Assembly: GCA_963804055.1 (NCBI GenBank)
Contig: CAWDOU010000003.1
Coordinates: 248,001-312,000, forward strand
DNA: 64,000 nucleotides
From: Bog-473 sp963804055
Lineage (GTDB): Bacteria; Actinomycetota; Acidimicrobiia; Acidimicrobiales; RAAP-2
Reading direction: 5' to 3'
The notes beneath the pieces were generated by a model, which saw nothing but the letters and a program-made list of their open reading frames with translations, had not been told where the DNA came from and did not search any database. This document shows positions 34,582 through 43,351 of the stretch, in pieces. Numbering within the stretch: the stretch's first letter is position 1; each line of letters starts with the position of its first letter. The position numbers and the translations under genes are program-made.

Positions 34582-35705
34582 CGCGGGAAGCGTCCGAGGA
34601 ACTCCTCCACGAAGATCCGGGCCTCCAGGCGGGCCAGGCTCGCGCCGAGGCAGACGTGCTCGCCGAAGCCGAAGGCGACGTGCATGGGGTTGGCGGGCCG
34701 GCGCACGTCGAAACGCGCCGCGTCGTCCCCGAAGACCCGTTCGTCGCGGTTCCCGGACGCGTACAGCATGCAGAGATAGTCCCCGGCGGCGATGGGGACG
34801 CCCGCCACCGCCACGTCCTCGGTCGCGGTGCGGCAGAAGGCGTGGACCGGGGTGACCCAGCGCAGGCACTCCTCCACTCCCCCCGGCAGCAGCGATGCGT
34901 CCTCGGCGAGGGCGGCGCGTTGCGCGGGGTGCTCGTGCAGGACGACGGCAGTTCCCGACAACAGCGTCCGGGTGGTCTCGTTCCCGGCCACCAGCAACGT
35001 CAGCAGGAACATGAACAATTCCTCGTTGCTGAGCGGGCATCCTCCGACCTCACTGCCGACGAGCAGCGAGACCAGATCGTCTGCGGGGCGGGCCCTCTTC
35101 GAGCGGATGTGCCCGACGATGAAGCCCGAGAGCTCACCGAGCGCAGCCATCGTCTCGTCGGGCGGCAGGTCGGGCGACTCAATGGCGGCATCGGACCAGC
35201 GGCGGAAGTCCTCCCGGTCCGACTCCTCGATCCCCAGAAGCTCTGCGATCACGGTGAGCGGGAACGGCGCCGCAAGCGTGGCGACGAAATCGATCTCCTC
35301 GCGTGTCTCGACGGCGTCGAGCAACGTCGACGCCGTCTTGCGGATCGACTCCGCCAGGCCGGCCAAGGCACGCGGGGTGAACCGTCGGTTGACCAGCCCC
35401 CGGAAGGCGGCGTGCTCGGGAGGATCCATGTGCAGGATCGAACGCGACGACAACGACGCCTCGCTCCCCCGCAGCGGGTCGTTGACCAGGGCGCCGCGTC
35501 CCGAGCAGAAGTGCGCGGGGTCGCGACTGAGCGTGCGGATGTCCTCGTAGCGGCTGATCGCCCAGAAGCCCGGCCCGCACTGCAGGACGGGCTCTTCGGC
35601 ACGCAGCTGTGCCAGGACGTCGAAGTAGTCGTCCCGGAGGAAGAACGCGGCGTCCCGAGGGTCGACGTCCGAGAGGTCGATCTGGTCGCGCTGGTCCCCG
35701 GACAC
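34491..35705 (-). CDS. Cytochrome P450
   Basis: 404 aa soluble bacterial P450, GTG start at 35705. Visible: HMDPPEHAAFRGLVNRRFTP (B'/C region), the I-helix oxygen motif VAGNETTRTLLSG, the ExxR segment around EECLRWVTPVHAF, and the haem loop FGFGEHVCLGASLARLEARI with C352 as thiolate ligand. It oxidises a hydrophobic substrate using ferredoxin-delivered electrons; no ferredoxin gene adjoins it. It diverges from the AttH-like gene with 65 bases between starts, and overlaps the ArsR gene at its 3-prime end. Confidence 0.93.
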   Translation of the reverse strand: MSGDQRDQIDLSDVDPRDAAFFLRDDYFDVLAQLRAEEPVLQCGPGFWAISRYEDIRTLSRDPAHFCSGRGALVNDPLRGSEASLSSRSILHMDPPEHAAFRGLVNRRFTPRALAGLAESIRKTASTLLDAVETREEIDFVATLAAPFPLTVIAELLGIEESDREDFRRWSDAAIESPDLPPDETMAALGELSGFIVGHIRSKRARPADDLVSLLVGSEVGGCPLSNEELFMFLLTLLVAGNETTRTLLSGTAVVLHEHPAQRAALAEDASLLPGGVEECLRWVTPVHAFCRTATEDVAVAGVPIAAGDYLCMLYASGNRDERVFGDDAARFDVRRPANPMHVAFGFGEHVCLGASLARLEARIFVEEFLGRFPRYAVTGVAERVRSTTVAGVRSLPVVLAPPG

Positions 35706-35770
35706 GCTCCGAGCGTACTGTGCTGCGCGATGCGGACGCCCCCTCCCCACGACACCCCGACCTCGGGCGC

Positions 35771-36946
35771 ATGACCGCACCCGCCGAGCCGGAACGCACC
35801 GAGCATCGGGGCTCCTCGCCGTACCCCGCCTCACACGAGCACGCCCCCCTGTCGGGCCTGGACGAGTTCCTGATCCACAACGCGCCCTACCCGGTGCGGG
35901 TGATGTGGACACCGGATGCCCAGGCCTATGAGCGGGTGTGGTTCACGTGTCAGGACAGGGTCGGCGAGCTCCTGGTCGTGATCGGCCTGGCCTTCTACCC
36001 CAACCTGGGCACCGCCGAGGCCTTCGCCATCGTCAACGTGCGCGGACGGCACACGACCGTGCGGGCCCATACACGCTGCCCGGACGACCGTATGGAGATG
36101 ACGGTCGGCCCCTTCCACTTCGAGATCCTCGAGGCCTTCCGTCGGTGGCGCCTCACGCTCGACGACACCGGGCACGGCATCGCCTACGACATCACCTGGC
36201 TCGATACGAAGCGCCCGGTGTTCCGGCAACTCGGTGCCGGCATCATCGTGGGCGGCCGCGCCGTCAGTCCCGTGGCCGGCTACGACGGCTTCGGGCGCCA
36301 GGAGGGCTGGGTCGACGCCCACGGCGCGCGCATCGATCTGCGGTCGGCCACGCACCTCGGGACCCGCGACCATCACTGGGGCACGCGCGACGGCGTCGGC
36401 GGGCCGGGTCGCTACATGGGGATGCAGCACCCGCACAGCGGCGAGTGGGTCGAGTTCGAGGACTTCGGCATCTGGGGCGACCACGTGCTCTACAACCTCG
36501 GCGACGCCCGCAAGCGCAGCGGCACCCTGGCCCGACGCGTGCACCGGATGCGGTTCGAGCCGGAGACCAATCTGCTCCACAGCGGCGAGGTCGATCTCGT
36601 GTTCGCCGACGGCGCCGTCAAGACGATGACCTTCGAGCGGCTCGGCAACCAGATCGCGTTCCTTCGCTGCGGCATGTACGGAGGGCCGAACGGTGGCACA
36701 CCCGACGGCGACGTCTGGCACGGGATGCCGGTGGCCACGGGCGACGAGGTCGTCGTCCACGGCGAGACGTTCGACGTGAACGACCCTGCTGTGCGCAGTC
36801 GACTGGCCGGACAGGACCAGCACCACTGCCGGATCACCTGCGACGGCGAGGTGACCTACGGCCTCGTCGAGCCCTACGACACGCTGTGCTACGAGGTCTC
36901 CAAGGCCGGCGTGATGGGGTTCTCGCTGCTCGACCCGCTGCCCTGA
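35771..36946 (+). CDS. AttH/CrtC-like conserved protein of unknown function
   Basis: 391 aa. Beta-rich sequence typical of the lipocalin-like double-barrel family that includes hydroxyneurosporene synthase and AttH: ELLVVIGLAFYPNLGTAEAF, TVGPFHFEILEAFRRWRLTL, then RDHHWGTRDGVGG and MGMQHPHSGEWVEFEDFG. The HHWG stretch is conserved in that fold and may bind ligand. No signal peptide is seen. It sits back-to-back with a P450, suggesting hydration or binding of a lipophilic substrate. Function unproven. Confidence 0.68.
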   Translation: MTAPAEPERTEHRGSSPYPASHEHAPLSGLDEFLIHNAPYPVRVMWTPDAQAYERVWFTCQDRVGELLVVIGLAFYPNLGTAEAFAIVNVRGRHTTVRAHTRCPDDRMEMTVGPFHFEILEAFRRWRLTLDDTGHGIAYDITWLDTKRPVFRQLGAGIIVGGRAVSPVAGYDGFGRQEGWVDAHGARIDLRSATHLGTRDHHWGTRDGVGGPGRYMGMQHPHSGEWVEFEDFGIWGDHVLYNLGDARKRSGTLARRVHRMRFEPETNLLHSGEVDLVFADGAVKTMTFERLGNQIAFLRCGMYGGPNGGTPDGDVWHGMPVATGDEVVVHGETFDVNDPAVRSRLAGQDQHHCRITCDGEVTYGLVEPYDTLCYEVSKAGVMGFSLLDPLP

Positions 36947-36962
36947 CCGAGGGCGGGCGGCC

Positions 36963-38039
36963 TCACCCGGCGCCGGAGGAGGCGGACTCCAGCCGGGCCA
37001 GCAGGATGTCGCCCATGGGGTTCTGGTGCCGGCGCGTGGCCCCGGTGATCCGCTGGTGCCGATCGTTGATGGCCAGGGCGCGCACGAGGGCGAACACCTC
37101 GTGCCACGCCAGGTCCCTCACCTCGTACCCGGTCCGGCGCTCGTAGCGCTCCAGCTCCTCGTCCGGGACGGAGAGGCCGGGAAGGCGACCCCCGAACAAG
37201 GCCTCCATCATGAACTCGAGGCCGAAGTGCCACCCGAGGTCCATCTCGCGCGGGCCGAGCGAGGCCAGGTCCCAGTCGAGCACGGCGGTGACGTGCCGCG
37301 CCGGATCGAACACGAGGTTGCCCAGGCGGACATCGCCCCACAGGAGGACGGCGTCGCGCTCCTCGGGCACGTGGCGGGCGCACCAGTCGAGCGCCTGCTG
37401 CAGCGCCGGCAACGGATCACCCTCTGACGACCATTCGACATAGGCCGCCCAGCGCGCCACCGCGTCGCGGAGCAGCACCCCCGGCAGCACCGCGCCGAGG
37501 CCGGCCGACCGCCAGTCGACGGCATGCACGTCGGCCACCACGTCGAGCAGTTGGTCGTGCATGATCCGCTGCCGGGCGGGCCCGGCGTCACGGACGTAGG
37601 GGTCGAAGAACGGGGCCGGCCCCGGGATGTCACCCGCCAGGCGCGGCATGGCCAGGAAGGGCGAGCCGATCCACTCGGGATCCGCCACCACGACCGCCGG
37701 CGCCGGAGCGGGCACGCCCGACGCGGCCACGGCGTTCTGGACCAGCGCCTGCGGCCCGAGGTCGTAGTCGGGGAACGTCGGCTGCAGCGGCGGCAAGCGC
37801 ACGACCAGACCAGGATGCCCGGGGCCGATGTCCACCAGGACCGTCTCGTTGGCCTGACCGCCCTGGGCCCGGGCTAGGCCGGTCAGGACCGGCGGCCCAC
37901 CGGTGGCGGCGCCGGCCGTGCCCGCCAAGTCGCGGACGACATCGGGGAAAGCCTCGACCCAGCCGCGCCAGCCCCGTTTGCAGCGCGGCATCGTCGCGTG
38001 TCGCCCCGGTAGCCACTCAGGGAAGGTAGACCACGGCAC
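36963..38039 (-). CDS. Aminoglycoside-phosphotransferase-like kinase
   Basis: Up to 358 aa; ATG 37991 would remove 16 poorly conserved residues. APH fold: GGQANETVLVDIG (nucleotide loop), then the catalytic loop LLWGDVRLGNLVFD and the metal motif VLDWDLASLGPREMDLGW. The usual His before GD is Trp, a variant common in actinobacterial members linked to acyl-CoA metabolism. It most likely phosphorylates a small hydroxylated molecule rather than giving antibiotic resistance. Its start overlaps the upstream 160-aa gene by 23 bases. Confidence 0.85.
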   Translation of the reverse strand: MPWSTFPEWLPGRHATMPRCKRGWRGWVEAFPDVVRDLAGTAGAATGGPPVLTGLARAQGGQANETVLVDIGPGHPGLVVRLPPLQPTFPDYDLGPQALVQNAVAASGVPAPAPAVVVADPEWIGSPFLAMPRLAGDIPGPAPFFDPYVRDAGPARQRIMHDQLLDVVADVHAVDWRSAGLGAVLPGVLLRDAVARWAAYVEWSSEGDPLPALQQALDWCARHVPEERDAVLLWGDVRLGNLVFDPARHVTAVLDWDLASLGPREMDLGWHFGLEFMMEALFGGRLPGLSVPDEELERYERRTGYEVRDLAWHEVFALVRALAINDRHQRITGATRRHQNPMGDILLARLESASSGAG

Positions 38040-38499
38040 GCCAGCGGCCGGTCATCTCGGCCCGGCACAACGCCGTGCCGGCGCGCACGGACCACCCGAT
38101 GACGTCCGGCTCGGCCACCTCGACCGGGGTGCGGACCAGGAGGCCGCGCCGGGCGTGGTCCTGGCGCACCACCCACCCGTCGGGCAGCGCCACGCCCGCC
38201 TCGGCCAGCCGGGCCACGGCCTTGCCGCCCGTCGGATGCATGATGCCGATGGTGAGCCCCTCGCTGGCGCGCCGGTCCGTCCTGGGCGGCATCACGGTGG
38301 TCATCGTCACCGGCGCCGCGTTGTTGCCGAAGAAGGCGAACAGGCCCGCCCGGGGGTGCACGTCGGAGGCCTCCTCGTCGATCCCGGGCATGAGGTTGAT
38401 CCAGCCGCTGCCGGCGCTGCGGAGCGCCCGCAATTCCTGGGCCACACCGGCCTCGTCGGGTGGCGTGAACTCAATCGTCTTGGTGCGCCGCGCGCTCAC
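38017..38499 (-). CDS. Conserved protein of unknown function (160 aa)
   Basis: 160 aa; its GTG start overlaps the nitronate-monooxygenase-like stop (GTGA). I do not recognise a domain. Visible features: VSARRTKTIEFTPPDEAG, SGWINLMPGIDEE, LFAFFGNNAAPVTMTTVMPP, then MHPTGGKAVARLAEAGVALP and a C-terminal GRWRAVVYLP. Alternating strands and lack of membrane segments suggest a soluble alpha/beta protein. It is sandwiched between a flavoprotein oxidoreductase and an APH-like kinase in a coupled operon, so it may act with them. Confidence 0.65.
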   Translation of the reverse strand: MSARRTKTIEFTPPDEAGVAQELRALRSAGSGWINLMPGIDEEASDVHPRAGLFAFFGNNAAPVTMTTVMPPRTDRRASEGLTIGIMHPTGGKAVARLAEAGVALPDGWVVRQDHARRGLLVRTPVEVAEPDVIGWSVRAGTALCRAEMTGRWRAVVYLP

Positions 38500-39551
38500 G
38501 CGCGCACCCCCGAGACCAGCCGCTCCACGACCTCGGCGGCCGGACGCGCCTCGGCCCGGTGGAACCCGGTCCCGGCGTAGAGGCTCATGCGCCCGGTGTC
38601 CCCTTCCCGGGCCGCCGCGGCGCGCAGCGGCCGGGTGGCGTTGTTGATCTCGGGGTAGGCGGCCGGCGCACCGGGGTGCTCCCGGACCATGGTGTTGACG
38701 AGTGCCCGGGCCCGCCGCCCGCTGAAGGCCCGCGTGAGCGCCGTCCCGGTGAACGTCGCGGCGGCCAGCGCATCCTTCACGACACCCGGCGCGCCGCTCT
38801 CGGGACAGCGCAGGAACGCCGTGCCCGCCTGGACCAGGTCCGCGCCCCGGGCCAGCAGGTCGGCCACGTCCTCGGGACCACCCACTCCGCCAGCCGCCAC
38901 CAGGGGAAGCAGCGTGCGCCGTCGCACCGCCGCCAGCAGCGCCCGCACGGGCCTGTCCTCGTCGGCGCGGTCCTCGTTCACCAGGCTGCCCCGGTGCGCG
39001 CCGGCCTCGGCACCCTGGAGGGCCAACGCGTCCGGTCCGGCGCGGAGGGCGAGCGACGCCTCCTCGGGAGTCGTCACCGTGACCATGACGACGGAGCCGG
39101 CCGCCTGCAGCCCGCGGACGACGTCGGCCGAGGGGATCCCGAAGGTGAAGCTGACCACCGCGGGTGGAGCGGCCAGCACGGCACCGACCTTGTCGGGGTA
39201 CTGGTCGTCGTCCCATGCTGCCTGGCCGAGCGCCGCCCCGACGGCGGCGGCGTCGGGCTCCAACGCGGCGAGGTAGGCGGCGAGCCCGAGGGGGTCGCCC
39301 GTCGGCCCGCCCGGGACGAACAGGTTCACGCCGAAGTGCTCCACCCCGGCCGCCCGCACGGCCGCCATGTCGTCGGCGAGCGCGGGCGCCGTCTTGTACC
39401 CGCCGGCCAGGAAGCCGAGCGCACCGGCGCGGGCGCACGCGACCACGAGGTCGACCGTCGAGGGGCCGCCGGCCATCGGCGCCACGACGAGGGGCCAGCG
39501 GCAAAGCTCCCGCCACCATGAAGTCGGAGTCACCCCCGCACTCTTACCCAC
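38496..39551 (-). CDS. Nitronate monooxygenase family protein (second copy)
   Basis: 351 aa FMN TIM barrel. WPLVVAPMAGGPSTVDLVVA opens the barrel. ALQGAEAGAHRGSLVNED has the FMN/His segment, with AGAHRG where the first copy at 15471 has AGGHTG. LVAAGGVGGPEDVADLLARG then GADLVQAGTAFLRCPES binds phosphate. It resembles the longer class with a C-terminal INNATRPLRAAA and YAGTGFHRAEARPA. It heads a three-gene operon and is divergent from a nitroreductase gene 31 bases away, giving a compact nitro-compound-like metabolism module. Confidence 0.87.
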   Translation of the reverse strand: MGKSAGVTPTSWWRELCRWPLVVAPMAGGPSTVDLVVACARAGALGFLAGGYKTAPALADDMAAVRAAGVEHFGVNLFVPGGPTGDPLGLAAYLAALEPDAAAVGAALGQAAWDDDQYPDKVGAVLAAPPAVVSFTFGIPSADVVRGLQAAGSVVMVTVTTPEEASLALRAGPDALALQGAEAGAHRGSLVNEDRADEDRPVRALLAAVRRRTLLPLVAAGGVGGPEDVADLLARGADLVQAGTAFLRCPESGAPGVVKDALAAATFTGTALTRAFSGRRARALVNTMVREHPGAPAAYPEINNATRPLRAAAAREGDTGRMSLYAGTGFHRAEARPAAEVVERLVSGVRA

Positions 39552-39582
39552 CGCACCGACCGACCGCTACGGTGGGCCACCC

Positions 39583-40278
39583 GTGGACCTCGACCTCGTC
39601 GACACGCTGCGCAGCACCGGTGCGGCCCGCCAGTTCCATCCCGACCCCGTCGACGACGTGGTGCTGGCCCGCCTCCTCGACACGGCCCGCTTCGCACCGA
39701 GCGGAGGCAACCGGCAGGGCTGGCGCGTCATCGTCGTGCAGGACCCCGCCGCCCGCACCGCGCTGCGCGATCTGTACCTGAGCGGCTGGTACGAGTACCT
39801 CGCCATGGTGGCCGCAGGCCTGGTGCCCTGGGCGCCCGTGACCGACCGCGCCGCCGAGGAGGCGGCAATTGCCGGCGCCGGGTCGTTCGCCGAGGCCGGC
39901 GCGGCGTCGCCGGGCTTCGCCGAGACGCTCCATGCCGCGCCCGCCCTCCTGCTCGTCCTGGCCGACCTGGCCGCGCTCGCCGCCGTCGACCGCGACCTGC
40001 CGCGCTACACGCTGGCCGGCGGTGCCTCCATCTACCCCTTCGTGTGGAGCCTGCTGCTCGCCGCCCGGGCCGAGGGGCTCGGTGGTGTCATGACGACCAT
40101 GCCGGTGCGCCGAGAGGACGACGTGCGCGCCCTGTTCGGCATTCCCCCGACGGTGGCGGTGGCCGCGCTGGTGGCGCTGGGCCGGCCCGTGACCGCTCCC
40201 CGCCGGCTGCGCCGGGCGCCGGTCAGCTCCTTCGCCTGGTTCGACCGCTTCGACGGCACGCCCGTCCCCCAACCCTGA
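39583..40278 (+). CDS. Nitroreductase family protein
   Basis: 231 aa, GTG start at 39583. The N-terminus VDTLRSTGAARQFHPDPVDD, then LLDTARFAPSGGNRQGWRVI, is the FMN phosphate and Arg loop of nitroreductases. ASIYPFVWSLLLAARAEGLG and TTMPVRREDDVRALFGIP are the C-terminal FMN contacts. It reduces nitro groups, quinones or enoates with NAD(P)H. It is divergent from the nitronate monooxygenase operon. A 19-bp tandem duplication overlaps its stop codon. Confidence 0.88.
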   Translation: MDLDLVDTLRSTGAARQFHPDPVDDVVLARLLDTARFAPSGGNRQGWRVIVVQDPAARTALRDLYLSGWYEYLAMVAAGLVPWAPVTDRAAEEAAIAGAGSFAEAGAASPGFAETLHAAPALLLVLADLAALAAVDRDLPRYTLAGGASIYPFVWSLLLAARAEGLGGVMTTMPVRREDDVRALFGIPPTVAVAALVALGRPVTAPRRLRRAPVSSFAWFDRFDGTPVPQP

Positions 40279-40310
40279 CCGGCACGCAGGGCCCTGACCG
40301 GCACGCAGGG
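40273..40310. repeat. 19-bp perfect tandem duplication
   Basis: CCCTGACCGGCACGCAGGG occurs twice in exact tandem, at 40273-40291 and 40292-40310. The first copy contains the nitroreductase stop codon. This is probably a slippage duplication. Confidence 0.9.
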
Positions 40311-40391
40311 GCACAGGGGCGCACGCGCACCGGCCACGCTCCCTGGGCTGGCGGTTTGGGGCGCGCTGCGCCCGCCGTGCTCAAATGGCCC

Positions 40392-40748
40392 ATGGCCCAG
40401 AACGTCCTCGGCGAAGCACTCGAGCCCTGCAATTTCGATCCGGTCACCGGGTTCTACCGGGACGGGTGCTGCACGACCGGGGCCGAGGACGTCGGCGTCC
40501 ACACGGTGTGCACGCGGGTCACCGCGGAGTTCCTTGCCTTCTCGGCCTCGGTGGGCAACGACCTCTCGACGCCGCACCCCGAGTTCGGCTTCCCCGGCCT
40601 GCAGCCCGGGGACCAGTGGTGCCTCTGCGCGCCCCGCTGGCAGGAGGCGTTCGAGGCGGGCATGGCACCACCGGTCGTGCTGGCCTCCACCCACGCCGCC
40701 ACCCTCGAATGGGTGCAGCTGGGCGACCTGGTGGCGCACGCCATCTAG
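40392..40748 (+). CDS. DUF2237 family protein
   Basis: 118 aa. Nearly the whole chain matches the compact DUF2237 family: NVLGEALEPCNFDPVTGFYR, DGCCTTGAEDVGVHTVCTRV, GNDLSTPHPEFGFPGLQPGD, QWCLCAPRW and LASTHAATLEWV. Five cysteines are conserved, suggesting metal or redox chemistry. Function unknown. It stands alone between the nitroreductase and SRPBCC genes. Confidence 0.85.
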   Translation: MAQNVLGEALEPCNFDPVTGFYRDGCCTTGAEDVGVHTVCTRVTAEFLAFSASVGNDLSTPHPEFGFPGLQPGDQWCLCAPRWQEAFEAGMAPPVVLASTHAATLEWVQLGDLVAHAI

Positions 40749-40782
40749 TCTCGCCGTCGACGTCGTCCCACGGAGGTCAGGC

Positions 40783-41256
40783 ATGGCACAGAGCCCGCAG
40801 CACACGGTCGTCAGCGTGGACCGGGTCATCAACGCGCCGGCGGCGTCACTCTTCGCCGTCGTGGCCGACGCCTCGCGTCACCCCGAGATCGACGGCTCCG
40901 GTCAACTGGTCAAGGTCAAGGACGGCGAGAACCACCAGCTCGCGCTGGGCTCGACCTTCGGCATGTCGATGAAGATGGGCGTGCCCTACTCCGTCACCAA
41001 CACCGTGGTGGAATTCGAGCAGGACCGGCGCATCGCGTGGCAGACCGTGCTGGCGGGTCGGTTCGGCCACTTCCTCGGCGGGCGGGTCTGGCGCTACGAG
41101 TTCGAACCGGTGGACGGCGGGACGAAGGTCACGGAGTCGTGGGACCTCAGCCGCGACAAACAGGCGTTCTTCTTGAAGAATCCCAAGATCGGCCAGCACA
41201 CCGCCACCGGCATGTCCAAATCGCTCGACCGGCTGGCCGCCGTGGTCGGAGCGTGA
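40783..41256 (+). CDS. SRPBCC (START-like) family protein
   Basis: 157 aa with a CGGAGGTC ribosome site. The opening VVSVDRVINAPAASLFAVVA is the first strand and helix of the ligand-binding START/Bet v1 fold, and WRYEFEPVDGGTKVTESWDL is the conserved C-terminal strand pair. It should bind a hydrophobic ligand in a deep cavity, perhaps as cyclase or carrier. It is the first gene of a coupled four-gene run (stop and ATG share a base with the M20 gene). Confidence 0.85.
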   Translation: MAQSPQHTVVSVDRVINAPAASLFAVVADASRHPEIDGSGQLVKVKDGENHQLALGSTFGMSMKMGVPYSVTNTVVEFEQDRRIAWQTVLAGRFGHFLGGRVWRYEFEPVDGGTKVTESWDLSRDKQAFFLKNPKIGQHTATGMSKSLDRLAAVVGA

Positions 41257-42602
41257 TGATCGACATCGACGCCGCCTGGGAGAAGCGGATCCTCCCGGCC
41301 CTGAGCGAGTACACGACGATCCCGTGCCTCTCCCCCGCCTTCGACCCGGACTGGGAGGAGCGCGGCGCCATCGCGGCGGCGGCCGCGCTGTTGGCGGCCT
41401 GGGTCACGGACCAGGAGCCTGCGCTCGCGGTCGAGATCGTGACGCTGCCGGGCCGCACGCCCCTCCTGCTGATCGACAACGGCGGCAGCGGGGACCCCAT
41501 CCTCGTGTACGGCCACATGGACAAGCAGCCGCCTCTCGGCGAGTGGCGCAGCGGCCTCGGGCCGTGGGAGCCGGTGCGCGAGGGCGACCTCCTCTACGGG
41601 CGCGGGACCGCGGACGACGGCTACGCGACGTTCGCCGCCGCGACAGGTCTGGTGGCGGCGGGCGGCGGGCAGGGCCGCGTGCTCGTCCTCATTGAGGCCA
41701 GCGAGGAGAGCGGCAGCCCCGACCTGGCCGCGCACCTGGAGAACCTCAAGGAGCGCATCGGCACGCCGCGGCTCGTGATCTGCCTCGATTCGGGTGGCCT
41801 CAGCTACGACCGCTTGTGGTTGACGTCGTCGCTGCGCGGCAACGTGGTCGCCACGGTGAAGGTCGACGTGCTGACCGAAGGCATCCACAGCGGGCAGGGC
41901 GGTGGCGTGGTCCCGTCCTCGTTCCGCATCCTGCGCCGGATCTTGTCGCAGATCGAGGACGAGACGGATGGCCGCATCCTCCTGCCGGAACTGCAGGGGG
42001 CGGGGATCCCCGACGCGCACCGGGCCAACCTCACCGCGCTGGCGGCCGAGTTCCCCGACAGCGCGGCGCCCGTCGTCGACGGGTTGCACCTGCTCACGCC
42101 AGACCCCGTCGACCGCCTGGTCGCCCGGACCTGGGGTGCCGCCCTGGAGGTGACCGGCGCCGACGGGCTGCCCAAGCCGCAGGACGGCGGCAACGTGCTC
42201 CGGCCGTCCACCACGCTGAAGTTCTCGCTCCGGCTGCCGCCGGACGTCGACGCGCAGGTGGCCACCGACGCGCTGATCTCGGCCATCCGCACCGACGAGG
42301 GGGCGCACGTCACCATCGACATGGAGGCGGCGGCCCAGGGGTGGATCGCCCCGCCGCTGGAGCCGGGCATCGCGGCGACGCTGTCGGCCGTCTCGAAGGA
42401 GCGCTTCGGGCGCGAGCCGGGCTACGTCGGCGAGGGAGGCTCCATCCCGTTCCTGGCCGATCTCCAGCGGGGCTTCCCCGGCACCCAGTTCGTGGCGACC
42501 GGCGTCCTGGGCCCGCACTCCAACGCCCACGGGCCCAACGAGTCGCTGCACATCCCGATGGGCAAGGCCGTCACGCACGCCGTCGCCGCGCTGGTGCAAT
42601 GA
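41256..42602 (+). CDS. M20 family metallopeptidase (dipeptidase-like)
   Basis: 448 aa di-zinc hydrolase. Ligand motifs: VYGHMDKQP (His), LYGRGTADDGYA (bridging Asp), LIEASEESGSPDL (catalytic and metal Glu), CLDSGG, and GVLGPHSNAHGPNESLHIPM (His). The lid domain includes LTEGIHSGQGGGVVPSSFRI. M20 members cleave dipeptides or N-acyl amino acids; the specificity is unknown. The start ATG shares a base with the SRPBCC stop, and its own stop overlaps the SDR start (ATGA). Confidence 0.92.
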   Translation: MIDIDAAWEKRILPALSEYTTIPCLSPAFDPDWEERGAIAAAAALLAAWVTDQEPALAVEIVTLPGRTPLLLIDNGGSGDPILVYGHMDKQPPLGEWRSGLGPWEPVREGDLLYGRGTADDGYATFAAATGLVAAGGGQGRVLVLIEASEESGSPDLAAHLENLKERIGTPRLVICLDSGGLSYDRLWLTSSLRGNVVATVKVDVLTEGIHSGQGGGVVPSSFRILRRILSQIEDETDGRILLPELQGAGIPDAHRANLTALAAEFPDSAAPVVDGLHLLTPDPVDRLVARTWGAALEVTGADGLPKPQDGGNVLRPSTTLKFSLRLPPDVDAQVATDALISAIRTDEGAHVTIDMEAAAQGWIAPPLEPGIAATLSAVSKERFGREPGYVGEGGSIPFLADLQRGFPGTQFVATGVLGPHSNAHGPNESLHIPMGKAVTHAVAALVQ

Positions 42603-43351
42603 CCGACGGCCCGCTCGCCGGCAAGGTCGCCCTCGTCACGGGGGGCAGCCGCGGGCTGGGGCGCTCCATCGTGCTGGCGTTCGCCGACGCCGGAGCGGAT
42701 GTCGTCGTCACCAGCCGCAAGCTCGAGGCCTGCCGGGAGGTGGCCGCCGCGGTCGAGGCCAAGGGCCGACGCGCGCTGTCCGTGGCCTGCCATGTCGGGC
42801 ACTGGGACGAGATCGACGGCCTGGTGGAGCAGGCCTATGCCGCCTTCGGGCGCGTCGACGTGCTGGTCAACAACGCCGGCATGTCGCCGCTGTACCCCGA
42901 CCTCACCTCCGTGAGCGAGGACCTCTGGGACAAGGTGATCGGCGTCAACCTGAAAGGGCCGTTCCGGCTCACCGCGCTGGTCGGCACGAGAATGGCCGAC
43001 GGCCCGTATGGTGGATCCATCATCAACGTCTCGAGCACCGGCTCGCTCCGCCCCGCGCCTGACATGCTGCCCTACGACGCCGCCAAGGCGGGCCTGAACA
43101 CCTTGACCGAGGGCTTCGCCAAGGCCTTCGGGCCGACGGTGCGGGTCAACTGCATCATGGCGGGCCCCTTCCTCACCGACATCGCCGAGAACTCCTGGGG
43201 CCCGGCGGCCCGGGAGCACGGCATGCCCCGCCACGCGCTGGGACGCGCCGGCGAGCCCGACGAGATCGTCGGTGCCGCGCTCTACTTCGCCACGGACGCG
43301 TCCTCCTACACGTCCGGGGCCATCCTGCGAGTCGACGGAGGGATCCCATGA
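42599..43351 (+). CDS. Short-chain dehydrogenase/reductase
   Basis: 250 aa classical SDR. TGGSRGLGRSIVLAFADAGA (15-34) binds the cofactor; NNAGMSPLYPD, NVSSTGSLRPAPDMLPYDAA with the catalytic Tyr-Asp-Ala-Ala-Lys, and ATDASSYTSGAILRVDGGIP at the C-terminus complete it. This last signature is shared with FabG-type and glucose-dehydrogenase-type SDRs. It is coupled at both ends (ATGA) to the M20 peptidase and the Rv2466c-like gene. Confidence 0.9.
   Translation: MTDGPLAGKVALVTGGSRGLGRSIVLAFADAGADVVVTSRKLEACREVAAAVEAKGRRALSVACHVGHWDEIDGLVEQAYAAFGRVDVLVNNAGMSPLYPDLTSVSEDLWDKVIGVNLKGPFRLTALVGTRMADGPYGGSIINVSSTGSLRPAPDMLPYDAAKAGLNTLTEGFAKAFGPTVRVNCIMAGPFLTDIAENSWGPAAREHGMPRHALGRAGEPDEIVGAALYFATDASSYTSGAILRVDGGIP

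Noticed and set aside
36963..38039. Aminoglycoside resistance gene
   Set aside because: Only the general APH fold is present, with the WGD variant of the catalytic loop, and the operon context is metabolic.
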